Part shown: piece by piece, positions 26,220-34,024 of the stretch
Layout: every line of letters starts with the position of its first letter
Numbering within the stretch: position 1 is the first letter of the stretch
Assembly (NCBI GenBank): GCA_016927235.1
Contig: JAFGNB010000111.1
Location: 1-40,141, forward strand
Direction: 5' to 3'
Length of the DNA: 40,141 nucleotides
From: Chitinispirillaceae bacterium
Lineage (GTDB): Bacteria > Fibrobacterota > Chitinivibrionia > Chitinivibrionales > Chitinispirillaceae
Notes under the pieces: model-generated
The model's database searches: none
The model's input: the letters and a program-made list of their open reading frames with translations, nothing else
Told to the model about the DNA's origin: nothing
Position numbers and translations under genes: made by a program

Positions 26220-27536
26220 CTATCGCCGTTTTCTTTTCAAACGGCGTAAAAATCCGGCGGCGAAGAGCAGCGGATTGGTTCTTCGCGGCTTGAGATAAAG
26301 CACATGACGATGGGAATCGCTCCAGTACTTCCGGGCGACATCGACCAGCCTGCTGATGTCAAGCCATCGCAACGCCTCCAGCCGTTCCACCCATGCGCGG
26401 TAATCGCCCTCGACGCACTCGCTGTACCCGAGATGGTGGCAGATGTTTTCGGCGGCATACAGTTCATATGTCCTGTTTGTCAACGTTGCGTTTTTTACCT
26501 TTTCCATTTCACCGGTGCTGATGCCGTTTTCCCGCACCAGATCGATCTGCTCCTCAAGCGCCCGTTCCACGCGCGCCGCCGGCACATCCGGCGTGAATGC
26601 GGCAAAAAACATCGACATGCCTGCATGTTTGAGCAGATGGTTCATTCCACCCACCATGACCGCAGCCGATTGCCGGCGCACCACTTCCCTGTGCAAACGG
26701 CTGCTTTCACCGCCCGCGACGACCAGTTGAAGGATCTCAAGCGCCACCGCGTCCTCGTGTGAAGAGGCCGGCGCCGGATACCCGATGATCAGAAGCGGTA
26801 CGTCGAACTCGACCACCCGCTTCATCCGGTGTACCGACGGCACTATGCCGTCTGCGGCGATGCCGGGCAACGCCGGCGACTCGACCTCATTGCGCGCTTT
26901 TTTCCCCCCGAAGTACCGCTCCGCGCACCCGATTATTTTCTTTGCATCGATTTCTCCCACGATAACAAGCACGGCATTATCGGGCCGGTACCATCGTTCG
27001 TAATAGTCACGGCACTGCCGTACCGTCAGGCTCTCGAGATCGGTAATGGCACCCAGCGGGCTGTTCGAATAGGGATGATCGCGGAAAAATTCACCCCGGA
27101 ACTCCATAAAGGCCTTTGCCACCGGATTATTCATATACGTATGGTATTCCTCGATAATAACCTTCCGCTCGGTTTCAAAGAGAGAAGCATCTAAGGTCAA
27201 GCCATCCATGCGGTCCGCTTCGAGTTCGACGAGCATATCGCAAAATTCACGCGGAACGCTGCCGGTATAAACGGTCATGTCTTCGGCCGTAAAAGCATTG
27301 CAATGGCCGCCCACGTCGTTGATGATGCGGGCATGCTCTTCGCTTCCAACATTCGCTGAGCCGCGAAACATCATGTGCTCAAGAACGTGTGAGATGCCGC
27401 GTATTCCTTTATATTCACAAATGCTGCCGGTTTTGTACCAGAGCTGGGCCGAAACGATCGCAACACCCGGTTTACGCAACGCAATCACCTTCAGACCGTT
27501 TTCGAGCGTTTTTTCGGTGATGTTATCGAGAAGCAT
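26220..27536 (-). CDS. M16 family zinc metallopeptidase, active subunit
   Basis: The intact zinc site reads GISHVLEHMMF (HxxEH), with the distal glutamate in ETERKVIIEEYHTY. The N-terminal TLENGLKVIALRKPGVAIVSAQLWYKTGS and the C-terminal GGESSRLHREVVRR are standard M16B blocks. It likely digests peptides or processes proteins together with the inactive partner gene downstream. Two starts are possible: TTG 27548 or ATG 27536. I prefer the ATG; neither has a good Shine-Dalgarno site. The gene overlaps the end of the upstream creatininase-like gene, suggesting coupling. It ends with a basic tail (FLRRLKRKRR), which is unusual for the family. Confidence 0.92.
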   Translation of the reverse strand: MLLDNITEKTLENGLKVIALRKPGVAIVSAQLWYKTGSICEYKGIRGISHVLEHMMFRGSANVGSEEHARIINDVGGHCNAFTAEDMTVYTGSVPREFCDMLVELEADRMDGLTLDASLFETERKVIIEEYHTYMNNPVAKAFMEFRGEFFRDHPYSNSPLGAITDLESLTVRQCRDYYERWYRPDNAVLVIVGEIDAKKIIGCAERYFGGKKARNEVESPALPGIAADGIVPSVHRMKRVVEFDVPLLIIGYPAPASSHEDAVALEILQLVVAGGESSRLHREVVRRQSAAVMVGGMNHLLKHAGMSMFFAAFTPDVPAARVERALEEQIDLVRENGISTGEMEKVKNATLTNRTYELYAAENICHHLGYSECVEGDYRAWVERLEALRWLDISRLVDVARKYWSDSHRHVLYLKPRRTNPLLFAAGFLRRLKRKRR

Positions 27537-28308
27537 TGTCTTGAACAATTAAAAAAGATGAAAACTCTTCCGTTAAAAAATCGACGACATGGTCAAACAG
27601 TTCCTTGCCCGTTCCGGCGTCAATCCCTTCGATCAGGATGGAAAAGGAAGCCTCGGGAGCCATCTTCCTTAATTTATCGGGGTCCCTTCCCCGCCGGTGC
27701 CATTGCTTGAACGCTTCGGAATCCTGCAGGGCGCCTTGTCGATTTTCAACAACCAGATCCGGTCGACAAAAAACGGCAAGAGCGCTTACTCCCCATTCGC
27801 TCCGCCCATACTCGGTTCCCGAACAACGAGACATACAAAACGAACGGAACCGGTCATCATCCTGAAGAGAACAGTACCGTATCGCGACATCCTCGCCGCG
27901 ATCGCCGCCGAACCGCTTTACCGCCGAATCGATTCCCCGCCTGCCGTCCATGGCAAGGGTAAGTACCATGATACGTTTAATACCTTGAAAAAACCAGCAT
28001 TTACAGCATTCCGTCACCACATTCGCAAGCGTAGTATAATGAATGCCGGCGCTTCCGCCGAATGATTTGAACGGCGTACTGTTGCCGTATGCGATCAGCG
28101 GCGCTACAAGAACCTTCAAACGGTCGCTCAGAGTATCCGCAATTATCCCGCAGCAACTGTTTATTATACCCAATGGGAGGGTATCCCCCACCGGTTCAAG
28201 CCCGCCGACAGGCAGAATCAGCGACGGGCATAGCTTTATATGCCTTTCAATCTGCCTAAATGACAAGTCCCCCACTCTCAACGGAGAGCATGATTCTTTA
28301 AAAGGCAT
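27523..28308 (-). CDS. creatininase-fold protein with eroded metal site
   Basis: The 261 aa align by pattern with creatininase/creatinine amidohydrolase proteins: [35 protein letters not shown] at the start (in parts), [30 protein letters not shown] in the middle, then [17 protein letters not shown]. Active members show E-x-H-G, a GTD Asp, NGHGGN and a HxGExET segment. Here these read [19 protein letters not shown] and [12 protein letters not shown], so most metal ligands are gone. It may be a binding or structural protein rather than an amidohydrolase. It starts 30 bases after the tRNA-Pro 3' end and runs 14-26 bases into the M16 gene. No clear Shine-Dalgarno site precedes ATG 28308. Confidence 0.7.
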   Translation of the reverse strand: MPFKESCSPLRVGDLSFRQIERHIKLCPSLILPVGGLEPVGDTLPLGIINSCCGIIADTLSDRLKVLVAPLIAYGNSTPFKSFGGSAGIHYTTLANVVTECCKCWFFQGIKRIMVLTLAMDGRRGIDSAVKRFGGDRGEDVAIRYCSLQDDDRFRSFCMSRCSGTEYGRSEWGVSALAVFCRPDLVVENRQGALQDSEAFKQWHRRGRDPDKLRKMAPEASFSILIEGIDAGTGKELFDHVVDFLTEEFSSFLIVQDNASR

Positions 28309-28338
28309 ACATTCTAAACCGGTTGAGAAAAAAAGTAA

Positions 28339-28412
28339 TCGGAGTGAGAGGATTTGAACCTCCGACTCCTTGGTCCCGAACCAAGTGCGCTACCAGGCTG
28401 CGCTACACTCCG
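28339..28412 (-). tRNA. tRNA-Pro, anticodon CGG
   Basis: A complete 74-base cloverleaf: acceptor CGGAGTG/CACTCCG with discriminator A, D-arm with AGCCTGGTAGCGC, anticodon stem CTTGG/CCAAG around loop TTCGGGA (anticodon CGG, reading CCG), a five-base variable loop, and the T-arm GGAGG-TTCAAAT-CCTCT. No CCA is encoded; the next bases are TTACTTTTTTT, a run that could end or process the transcript. It lies between lnt and the creatininase-like gene on the same strand. Confidence 0.97.
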
Positions 28413-28459
28413 ATAGTGAGGACCGACAGAATTGATGAAGCACTCTGTCGAGACATGGT

Positions 28460-28489
28460 AAAATACCATATTAACGGAAAGATTGGCAA
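28460..28489 (-). promoter_or_regulatory. possible promoter for tRNA-Pro
   Basis: Minus-strand TTGCCA (28489-28484) and TATTTT (28465-28460) are 18 bases apart and would start transcription about 40 bases before the tRNA. The -35 box has one mismatch and the -10 box two, so the call is tentative. Confidence 0.38.
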
Positions 28490-28518
28490 GGGGGGCAGGG
28501 GGAGATAGGGGAAAAAAG

Positions 28519-28656
28519 TATTCAGTAGTCAGGAATCAGAATAACGAAGTAAGACAGAAGTAAGATTGTAGTATAACTCCGCCGCATCTCATGAAAAATC
28601 GGATTCTCTATTCTTATTCTTTTCATTTTACACGGCTTTCTCACTGCTGACTACTG
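28519..28656. repeat. degenerate heptamer repeat with an inverted copy
   Basis: From 28522 the plus strand reads in sevens: TCAGTAG, TCAGGAA, TCAGAAT, then degenerate units with AAG and ACAG up to about 28567. The ten-base core CAGTAGTCAG (28523-28532) recurs inverted as CTGACTACTG at 28647-28656, inside the last codons of lnt. The sequence between is AT-rich without a gene. It looks like a decayed short tandem repeat or small palindromic element; it encodes part of the final residues of Lnt. Confidence 0.45.
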
Positions 28657-30262
28657 GCGCCTGCTCACGCCTCCTCGCCCTCACCCCCCGCGTTGCCGCC
28701 GCTGCCAAGACACCCACCACCGTTGCCCAGCACAGGACGACGAACCAATCCCCGTAGCGTGCATAAAACGTTTCGGCCTTCTGAAGCGGTAACGTTCCTT
28801 CGAGGACCCTCCGTTCCCCCAGTTTCGTTGCTCCCAGTACTCTTCCCTTCGGATCGACCAGCATGCTCACGCCGGTGATCGCGCAACGAGCCGTGGCAAC
28901 GCCGTTTTCAATCGACCGCATCCTCGCCATCATGGCGTGCTGATGGGGGCCGGTCGTCCTGCCGAACCATCCGTCGTTGGTGATATGGACGAGCAGGTTT
29001 ACTCCATACCGCAAACGCTGCCGTACGTACGCGGGATAAATCATTTCATAACAGATCACCGGTGCGGCGCGGATGGAATCACCGATCGCGTAAACGGTCA
29101 TCTCATGTCCCTTCTTGAAGTCGGCCTCCCCTAAATTGACACGTGAAAGAATGGGGAAAACCCCCTCCAGCGGAATATTCTCACTGAACGGAACCAGGAT
29201 GATTTTTCGGTATGGTACGATTTCATGTTCATACGGCCGGATCAGAAAGGCGGTATTGAATACAAGGTAGTCGTACGCCGAGTTTTCCGGCGCCGGATCC
29301 CAGTGCAGGGCTCCGAGAAGGATCGGCACGCCGGTCGAATCCGCCCAGCAGCAGACCCGTTTCCGCCAACTGTTCTTCCGCGACAGAAAGCAGAGCAGTG
29401 CGCTTTCCGGACCGACGATGAGATCGGGCTTCGCTTTCGCCGCTGAATATACCATGGAATCGGTCACCATGAAGGAGGTGTCGAGCAAACGCCGATTCCA
29501 GTTCAACTGATCAATCGCGGTCTGCAGCAGCGCAATTTTCACCGCTGGCCGTTTCGACGGTAGTGCAATCCTCATCCATCCCCAGAGCGCAATCAGCCCC
29601 ACCACCACGATGAATGCCGCACCCTTGACTGCATTGCCGCGGCAATCGTCCCCGCGATACCAAGCGATGCCGATCTCCCAAACGAGCAGGTTCCCGGCAA
29701 CAACCAGAAAGTTCAATCCCCATACGCCGGTAATCGAAGCAAGCTGGCTTACCGGCAGAATCGGCGTTAGGTTATAGCCAAGAAACCCCCACGGGAAAGA
29801 GATTTCACCGAGCGTCCTGAGGTAATCGATCACCACCCAGCAGGCGGGGAAAAAAAGAAGGTACAACCGCGGCAAAGAGCGGTAACACCACCTGAATGCC
29901 ATCCCGGCAATAAAGAAAAAAACCGCCACGATCGCCGCCATCACCACCATGCCGAGTATGATCAGCGCCCACAGTCCCTCAATTGTTACAAACACAAGCC
30001 AGAAATTCTGCACGAGGGCTGTTGAATAGGCAAAAAGGTAGGTATGGAGGAGCGCCCTGCCTCGCGGCTGCTGCACCGCAAAAAACAGCAGTGGGATGAC
30101 AACGAAAAAATTCAGAAATGGAAAAAACGTGAAGGACCAATGGAGCTCATGGTTGAACGGCGGCAGGCAGATAACAAACGGAAAACCGGCAATGAGCGGA
30201 AGCCACCACCGGTTTTTTTTTCTGTAAAAAAAGACGAGCCGTCGCGTTATTATTTGCAGCAT
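28628..30262 (-). CDS. lnt: apolipoprotein N-acyltransferase
   Basis: Lnt adds the third acyl chain to lipoproteins in the inner membrane. The 544 aa start with about six to seven transmembrane helices (residues 15-225) and carry a periplasmic nitrilase-like domain (about 240-500). A final transmembrane segment follows (WFVVLCWATVVGVLAAAA). The catalytic triad is visible: Glu in IVGPESALL, Lys in YRKIILVPFSE and Cys in PVICYEMIYP; NDGWFG follows as usual. The C-terminal 20 residues are basic and derive partly from the repeat noted there. ATG 30262 lies inside the end of the upstream PKD gene (13-base overlap), so the two are co-translated. It fits the presence of lipoproteins and an outer membrane. 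Confidence 0.95.
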   Translation of the reverse strand: MLQIITRRLVFFYRKKNRWWLPLIAGFPFVICLPPFNHELHWSFTFFPFLNFFVVIPLLFFAVQQPRGRALLHTYLFAYSTALVQNFWLVFVTIEGLWALIILGMVVMAAIVAVFFFIAGMAFRWCYRSLPRLYLLFFPACWVVIDYLRTLGEISFPWGFLGYNLTPILPVSQLASITGVWGLNFLVVAGNLLVWEIGIAWYRGDDCRGNAVKGAAFIVVVGLIALWGWMRIALPSKRPAVKIALLQTAIDQLNWNRRLLDTSFMVTDSMVYSAAKAKPDLIVGPESALLCFLSRKNSWRKRVCCWADSTGVPILLGALHWDPAPENSAYDYLVFNTAFLIRPYEHEIVPYRKIILVPFSENIPLEGVFPILSRVNLGEADFKKGHEMTVYAIGDSIRAAPVICYEMIYPAYVRQRLRYGVNLLVHITNDGWFGRTTGPHQHAMMARMRSIENGVATARCAITGVSMLVDPKGRVLGATKLGERRVLEGTLPLQKAETFYARYGDWFVVLCWATVVGVLAAAATRGVRARRREQAPVVSSEKAV

Positions 30263-33024
30263 CGAAACCCGGCATAAAAATACTTTCTGCCCTTCTTAAG
30301 CCGGATTCTCGATCCACAGCCGCTCCCCTCCCCGCCGTTTTGCCACGACCCGCCGTACACAAAGGGATCACCGTTGCCGCTTTCGACCCATTCGGCGGCA
30401 TTGCCGCTCATGTCGAACACCCCCGCGCTGTTTTTGCACTCAATAAAATCGCCGGAAACCGCGATGCTGTTCTGCACTCGCGGATTCCCGAGCGTGTTGC
30501 ATCGGTCGAGGTCGTAGCGGGTGCCGTACGGATATTCATATTTGAGATTAACATCGCGGCAAGCGGTCTCCCATTCCGCCGCAGTGCAAAGCCGTTTCCC
30601 GGCGTCCGCACAGAATCGGCGGGCTTCTTCGTAACTCACGTCGATTCGCGGTTTGACGCCGCGTCGATTCGGAAACTCATAGGCATCAATACAGAATCCG
30701 CTTCCCTCAATCGTCCGCATGCCGTCCGGACAAATGACAATACGGACGGTATCGGAAGCGCTGTCGCCGTCGGAATCGTAGACACGGAAGACCGCGTCAG
30801 TATACGCTTCGAACGCACGCTCGACGTTGCCGCTCTCTTTCGATGACCAGTCCATGACGTTGTCACTGTTGAAGTCCCACGCATACAGGGCAATCGTCCC
30901 GTCTTCGTCGGTAGCGGTGCCTGCGAGTCTGACTTTCCGTTTCTTCCGGGAGATGATATCATCTCCGGCGGAGGCGATCGGGGGCTTGTTGATCACCTCG
31001 ACGCATGCGCTGTCGGAAGCTTTTTGACCGTCATCAGTTGTTATATAAAAGTACGCCGAATACACTCCCGCCTTTTTGTAGGTATGCTCCGCTTTCGTTT
31101 CACGCTCCGAATGCCAGTCGATGTTTCCATCCCCGTCCGCATCCCAGGAGTACTCTACGATCCGACTGTCGAGATCACTCCCCGATCCCTCAAGAACGAC
31201 CGGTGTATTCACGCCGGCACGATACGGGCCGCCGGCATCGATTAACGCCGCACTGTTGATCACCGCAATCCCCTTTGATACCGTTTTCTGCCGGTCCTTT
31301 TCGTCGGTCATCCGGCAGAGAACGGTTACCTTCCCCGCTTTGCGGAACATCGTTCGCACTGCAGCCTGGGTACCTTTTTTCGGGTAAACGGAATCCCCCT
31401 TGAAACTCCATGCGAACTCCCTGACGGGGAATTCAGACGCATGCGGTAGGCAAGTGAATTTCACCGAATCGCCTACATGAACCGTATCGGGGCCGTCGAT
31501 CGAACCGCCCGTCATCTCTTTACAAACCACTATCTCGACGGAAGCCGTACTTGCTGCGCCGTCCCTGTCGGTGATTTCAGCGACAACGCGGTATGTTCCG
31601 GGGCGCTCCCAGGCATAGGCGGCCTTCGCTGCGGTAAGAAACCGATTGCCCTCGGGAAGGTCCCACGTCCCATTGTTGTCGATATCGTACCGCACCTTGA
31701 GCGGTGTCGAACCGTTTCGCGTATCGGTACTCGCCGAAACGTCCAGTTCCACCGGGGTCCCGACGGTCACCAGCACCGGAACCGCCTTGAGTATTGCGAC
31801 AGGAGGCGCATTCACGGTGATCGACCGTCGAACGGATGCGGTCTGCCCTTCATCCGAACGCGCTTCGGCGCGTATTCGAAACACTCCTTCCTTACTATAC
31901 CTGTGTATGAGTGTCGATGCTTTCCCGAAGGTGCCGTCGGACGGAACATCAGTTTTCCCGTCGCCGTTCAGATCAAAACGATACCGAACCTTTTTCTTAT
32001 CAACTCCCAACGGCAACAGGGAAATTGAAATCGGTTTGCCCGGCTCCGCCATCCGCGGCGACAGCAGACGCAGCGACAAGCCTGCTGAAACGCTCAAAAC
32101 AACGCTGGCGGTGCACGAATACGCATCGGCATCAATTGCCGCTATCGTAAGGGTATGATCACCAGCCTTTTGCGCGGTGTACGCGAGTATTCCGGAACGC
32201 TCATCAAGCGTCATTCCCTCCGGCGCTTCACAGAGCACATAAGTGATACCGGTCCGTTCGGGATCGACTGCCTCCACAGTGTCAATGAACGATTCTCCCT
32301 CCAAAGCGGTTTCGCTCGGCAGGCGCTGCCACTGAGGAGGCTCGTTAACCGCTGCCGCTTCGTTCACCGTACATCCCGACCGGTTCAGCGCTTCCTCTAC
32401 AATCGTCGAACCGACCCATCCCTTGATTGAAGCGATGTCGGAGGCGCGCAACGGTTCAAGCGTTCCCGGCCCGGTCTCGCCGTGCTGCAACCGGGTGCAT
32501 GCAGGAATAACGGTTTCAGTACCGCCGCTGAAAGTAAAGGTGGCGAAACCCGCCAGAAGCACCACTCCGCACATATCGGCACCGTGCCGCGCACGGATGG
32601 AAATATCCGCCCCGGTGACGCGGACCGTCCACGGCGGTGCGGTGATCAGATACTCCTCGTAGGATTCGTCGCGTTTTACAATGTAAATCTCTCCCGCCGC
32701 GAGGGACGCAACAAGGCGTTGCTTAACGCTTGATAATGGTACCGCTTTATCAACCGCCAGCTCAGAGCCCTCGTTCAGATACCATGCCGCCCCGCCGGCA
32801 CATTCGAATTTTACCTTCGAGTTTTCTCTTACGATTACGGTATCCCCCGGCCGCAGCAACCGGTTCGGTTCCAGCATGATACGCTCGCCCTTGCGCACCA
32901 ACTCCACCGTTCCGACAATAATCGCGGCATGGGGAAAACCGGATCGTCCATCGGTACCGCAGAAAGTGAAAATCGTTGCGCACACAAGGACAGCTAGGAT
33001 GCATTTCCGGTCCGTTCGATTCAT
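30250..33024 (-). CDS. surface protein with FecR-like, PKD-like and SUMF1/FGE-like domains
   Basis: The 924 aa begin with a hydrophobic export signal (KCILAVLVCATIFTF). Residues of about 34-200 resemble a FecR domain (VELVRKGERIMLEPNRLLRPGDTVIV; VRVTGADISIRARHG). A cadherin/Ig-like segment lies near 230-315, then four or five PKD-type modules to about 745. Several of these carry Ca-binding-like loops (DLNGDGKTD, DIDNNGTWD, DADGDGNID, DFNSDNVMD). The last 170 residues are a formylglycine-generating-enzyme fold: FCIDAYEFPNR, KRLCTAAEWETAC, GNAAEWVES, YGGSW, and the end YFYAGFRCCK. Only one of the two copper-binding cysteines of true FGE is in place, so enzyme activity is doubtful. A cell-surface binding or structural role is inferred. 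A near-consensus promoter precedes it. Confidence 0.88.
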   Translation of the reverse strand: MNRTDRKCILAVLVCATIFTFCGTDGRSGFPHAAIIVGTVELVRKGERIMLEPNRLLRPGDTVIVRENSKVKFECAGGAAWYLNEGSELAVDKAVPLSSVKQRLVASLAAGEIYIVKRDESYEEYLITAPPWTVRVTGADISIRARHGADMCGVVLLAGFATFTFSGGTETVIPACTRLQHGETGPGTLEPLRASDIASIKGWVGSTIVEEALNRSGCTVNEAAAVNEPPQWQRLPSETALEGESFIDTVEAVDPERTGITYVLCEAPEGMTLDERSGILAYTAQKAGDHTLTIAAIDADAYSCTASVVLSVSAGLSLRLLSPRMAEPGKPISISLLPLGVDKKKVRYRFDLNGDGKTDVPSDGTFGKASTLIHRYSKEGVFRIRAEARSDEGQTASVRRSITVNAPPVAILKAVPVLVTVGTPVELDVSASTDTRNGSTPLKVRYDIDNNGTWDLPEGNRFLTAAKAAYAWERPGTYRVVAEITDRDGAASTASVEIVVCKEMTGGSIDGPDTVHVGDSVKFTCLPHASEFPVREFAWSFKGDSVYPKKGTQAAVRTMFRKAGKVTVLCRMTDEKDRQKTVSKGIAVINSAALIDAGGPYRAGVNTPVVLEGSGSDLDSRIVEYSWDADGDGNIDWHSERETKAEHTYKKAGVYSAYFYITTDDGQKASDSACVEVINKPPIASAGDDIISRKKRKVRLAGTATDEDGTIALYAWDFNSDNVMDWSSKESGNVERAFEAYTDAVFRVYDSDGDSASDTVRIVICPDGMRTIEGSGFCIDAYEFPNRRGVKPRIDVSYEEARRFCADAGKRLCTAAEWETACRDVNLKYEYPYGTRYDLDRCNTLGNPRVQNSIAVSGDFIECKNSAGVFDMSGNAAEWVESGNGDPFVYGGSWQNGGEGSGCGSRIRLKKGRKYFYAGFRCCK

Positions 33025-33075
33025 TCTTTTCGCTCCGGTAGCCGTAAGAAATGACGGAACATATTGATTTTTTTT

Positions 33076-33104
33076 ATTGTATCGTCAGCGTCACTTGATG
33101 TCAA
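33076..33104 (-). promoter_or_regulatory. sigma-70-type promoter for the FecR-PKD-SUMF1 gene
   Basis: Minus-strand TTGACA (33104-33099, perfect) and TACAAT (33081-33076, one mismatch) are separated by 17 bases. Transcription would begin near 33069, about 45 bases before ATG 33024. Confidence 0.8.
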
Positions 33105-33105
33105 G

Positions 33106-33120
33106 CGGGATTATATCCCG
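33106..33120. promoter_or_regulatory. perfect inverted repeat next to the -35 box, candidate operator
   Basis: CGGGAT-TAT-ATCCCG is a six-pair palindrome with a three-base centre. It lies one base upstream of the -35 box of the preceding promoter, centred near -44. No U-run follows on the minus strand, so it does not look like a terminator for the FlgM-like gene; a transcription-factor site is likelier. Confidence 0.45.
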
Positions 33121-33152
33121 GAAAAACGAAATGGCAATGGAATATGGAGGAT

Positions 33153-33410
33153 TTACAGCGTCTGGTCCAGCGCCTGAGCAAAACCGTGCCCTAGATCGTC
33201 GATAACGGTTTCGCTGTTATAAAAACCCGCTTCAATACGGCGTTTTATCGAATCAAGAAGTTTTTTCCGTGACGGATCAGGTTGATACCGTGGTGAATCG
33301 GCGTCAAACGGCGACTGCGTCTCACTTTTTTTGGATCGATAGCCGGATTCCAGCCGGCATACGTTGCCCTTCGCCGAAGCGGCGTGTAATTCCCATCCCT
33401 GGATACGCAT
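33153..33410 (-). CDS. small protein, FlgM-like anti-sigma-28 candidate
   Basis: ATG 33410, with GAGGG about nine bases upstream, opens 85 codons. The C-terminal half (SRKKLLDSIKRRIEAGFYNSETVIDDLGHGFAQAL) has the pattern of the FlgM sigma-binding region, lysine-rich helix then IxxRIxxGxY and a second helix. The N-terminal half is polar and looks disordered, as in FlgM. The frame stays open upstream of the ATG without another good start. A perfect sigma-28 consensus promoter lies 155 bases upstream on the same strand, matching the usual sigma-28 control of flgM. Sequence similarity alone is weak; context raises the confidence. Confidence 0.6.
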   Translation of the reverse strand: MRIQGWELHAASAKGNVCRLESGYRSKKSETQSPFDADSPRYQPDPSRKKLLDSIKRRIEAGFYNSETVIDDLGHGFAQALDQTL

Positions 33411-33564
33411 CTCAAGTTCCCTCTCAAGATTTCCTGTACAGCGCCGATATTCACACGGAAATAAGTGCCGTTTCTCCCATTTTATTTTATTAAATAAAAA
33501 ACACTGCTTTTATCTTTTTTTCTATTTTATTCTCTGCCTTATTACCTACTTTCCCCTTCTAGGT

Positions 33565-33591
33565 TTATCGGCGTGAAATGTATAAACTTTA
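33565..33591 (-). promoter_or_regulatory. sigma-28 (FliA-type) promoter, perfect consensus
   Basis: Minus-strand TAAAGTTT (33591-33584), 11 bases, then GCCGATAA (33572-33565) matches the enterobacterial flagellar sigma-28 consensus TAAAGTTT-N11-GCCGATAA at every position. It points to the FlgM-like gene. Confidence 0.82.
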
Positions 33592-33645
33592 GATAAAAGC
33601 GTTGATGGAAAAATGCTTTTCGATGAAACGTTTTCAAACTACTTA

Positions 33646-33674
33646 TTGAACGCGAAAAGTGGGGCATGTATTTT
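33646..33674 (+). promoter_or_regulatory. possible promoter for the nfu cluster
   Basis: TTGAAC (33646-33651) and TATTTT (33669-33674) are 17 bases apart, about 125 bases before nfu. Each box has two mismatches, so this is a weak prediction. Confidence 0.32.
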
Positions 33675-33799
33675 GAAAGTGAAGCCATCCCTTCGTTGTT
33701 TCGACCTGTTCATTGAGAAGAGATACGATCAGCCATCATAAAAACAGGTTTTACCCGTAGTATGAAATGTAATTCGTAACAATAGCAGAGAGGATATTC

Positions 33800-34024
33800 A
33801 TGAAAGAGAAGGTACAGGAAGTTATTGACGAGATCCGTCCAGTGCTCCAGGCGGACGGAGGTGATATCGATCTGATCGACGTTACCGCCGACGGCCTCGT
33901 AAAAGTGAAGCTGCGCGGAGCCTGTCACGGTTGTCCGGGAGCGGCAATGACCCTTAAAATGGGAGTCGAACGGATCTTGAAGGAGCGAATCCCGGAAGTA
34001 ACCGGGATCGAAAACGTGGTGTAA
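33800..34024 (+). CDS. Nfu-type iron-sulfur cluster scaffold/carrier (NifU C-terminal domain)
   Basis: The 74 aa are a stand-alone NifU-C domain: EVIDEIRPVLQADGGDIDLIDV, then LRGACHGCPGAAMTLKMGVERILKERIPEV. The CxxC at C42/C45 binds a [4Fe-4S] or [2Fe-2S] cluster that is handed to target proteins. GAGAGGATATTC before ATG 33800 provides the ribosome site. Its stop overlaps the DUF116 gene (TAATG), which itself carries Cys-rich motifs; cluster delivery to that protein or to the flavodiiron partner system is a reasonable inference. Confidence 0.95.
   Translation: MKEKVQEVIDEIRPVLQADGGDIDLIDVTADGLVKVKLRGACHGCPGAAMTLKMGVERILKERIPEVTGIENVV

Larger units (their letters stand above)
33411..33799. 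other. AT-rich divergent intergenic region (389 bases)
   Basis: This gap separates the minus-strand FlgM-like gene from the plus-strand nfu cluster. It holds a sigma-28 promoter (33565-33591, minus), a possible sigma-70 promoter for nfu (33646-33674, plus), and long A/T runs around 33480-33540. The A/T content is far above that of the flanking genes. A GTG-started frame of 69 codons (33454-33245, minus) overlaps the FlgM-like gene and shows no family pattern. I see no RNA gene. Confidence 0.6.

Noticed and set aside
28490-28511. Possible G-quadruplex before tRNA-Pro
   Set aside because: Only three runs of three or more G are present, so a standard four-run quadruplex is not supported.
33245-33454. 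GTG-started frame overlapping the FlgM-like gene
   Set aside because: It has no family pattern and a basic, low-quality C-terminus; the other frame has a better ribosome site and a FlgM-type helix. A frameshift joining both cannot be excluded.
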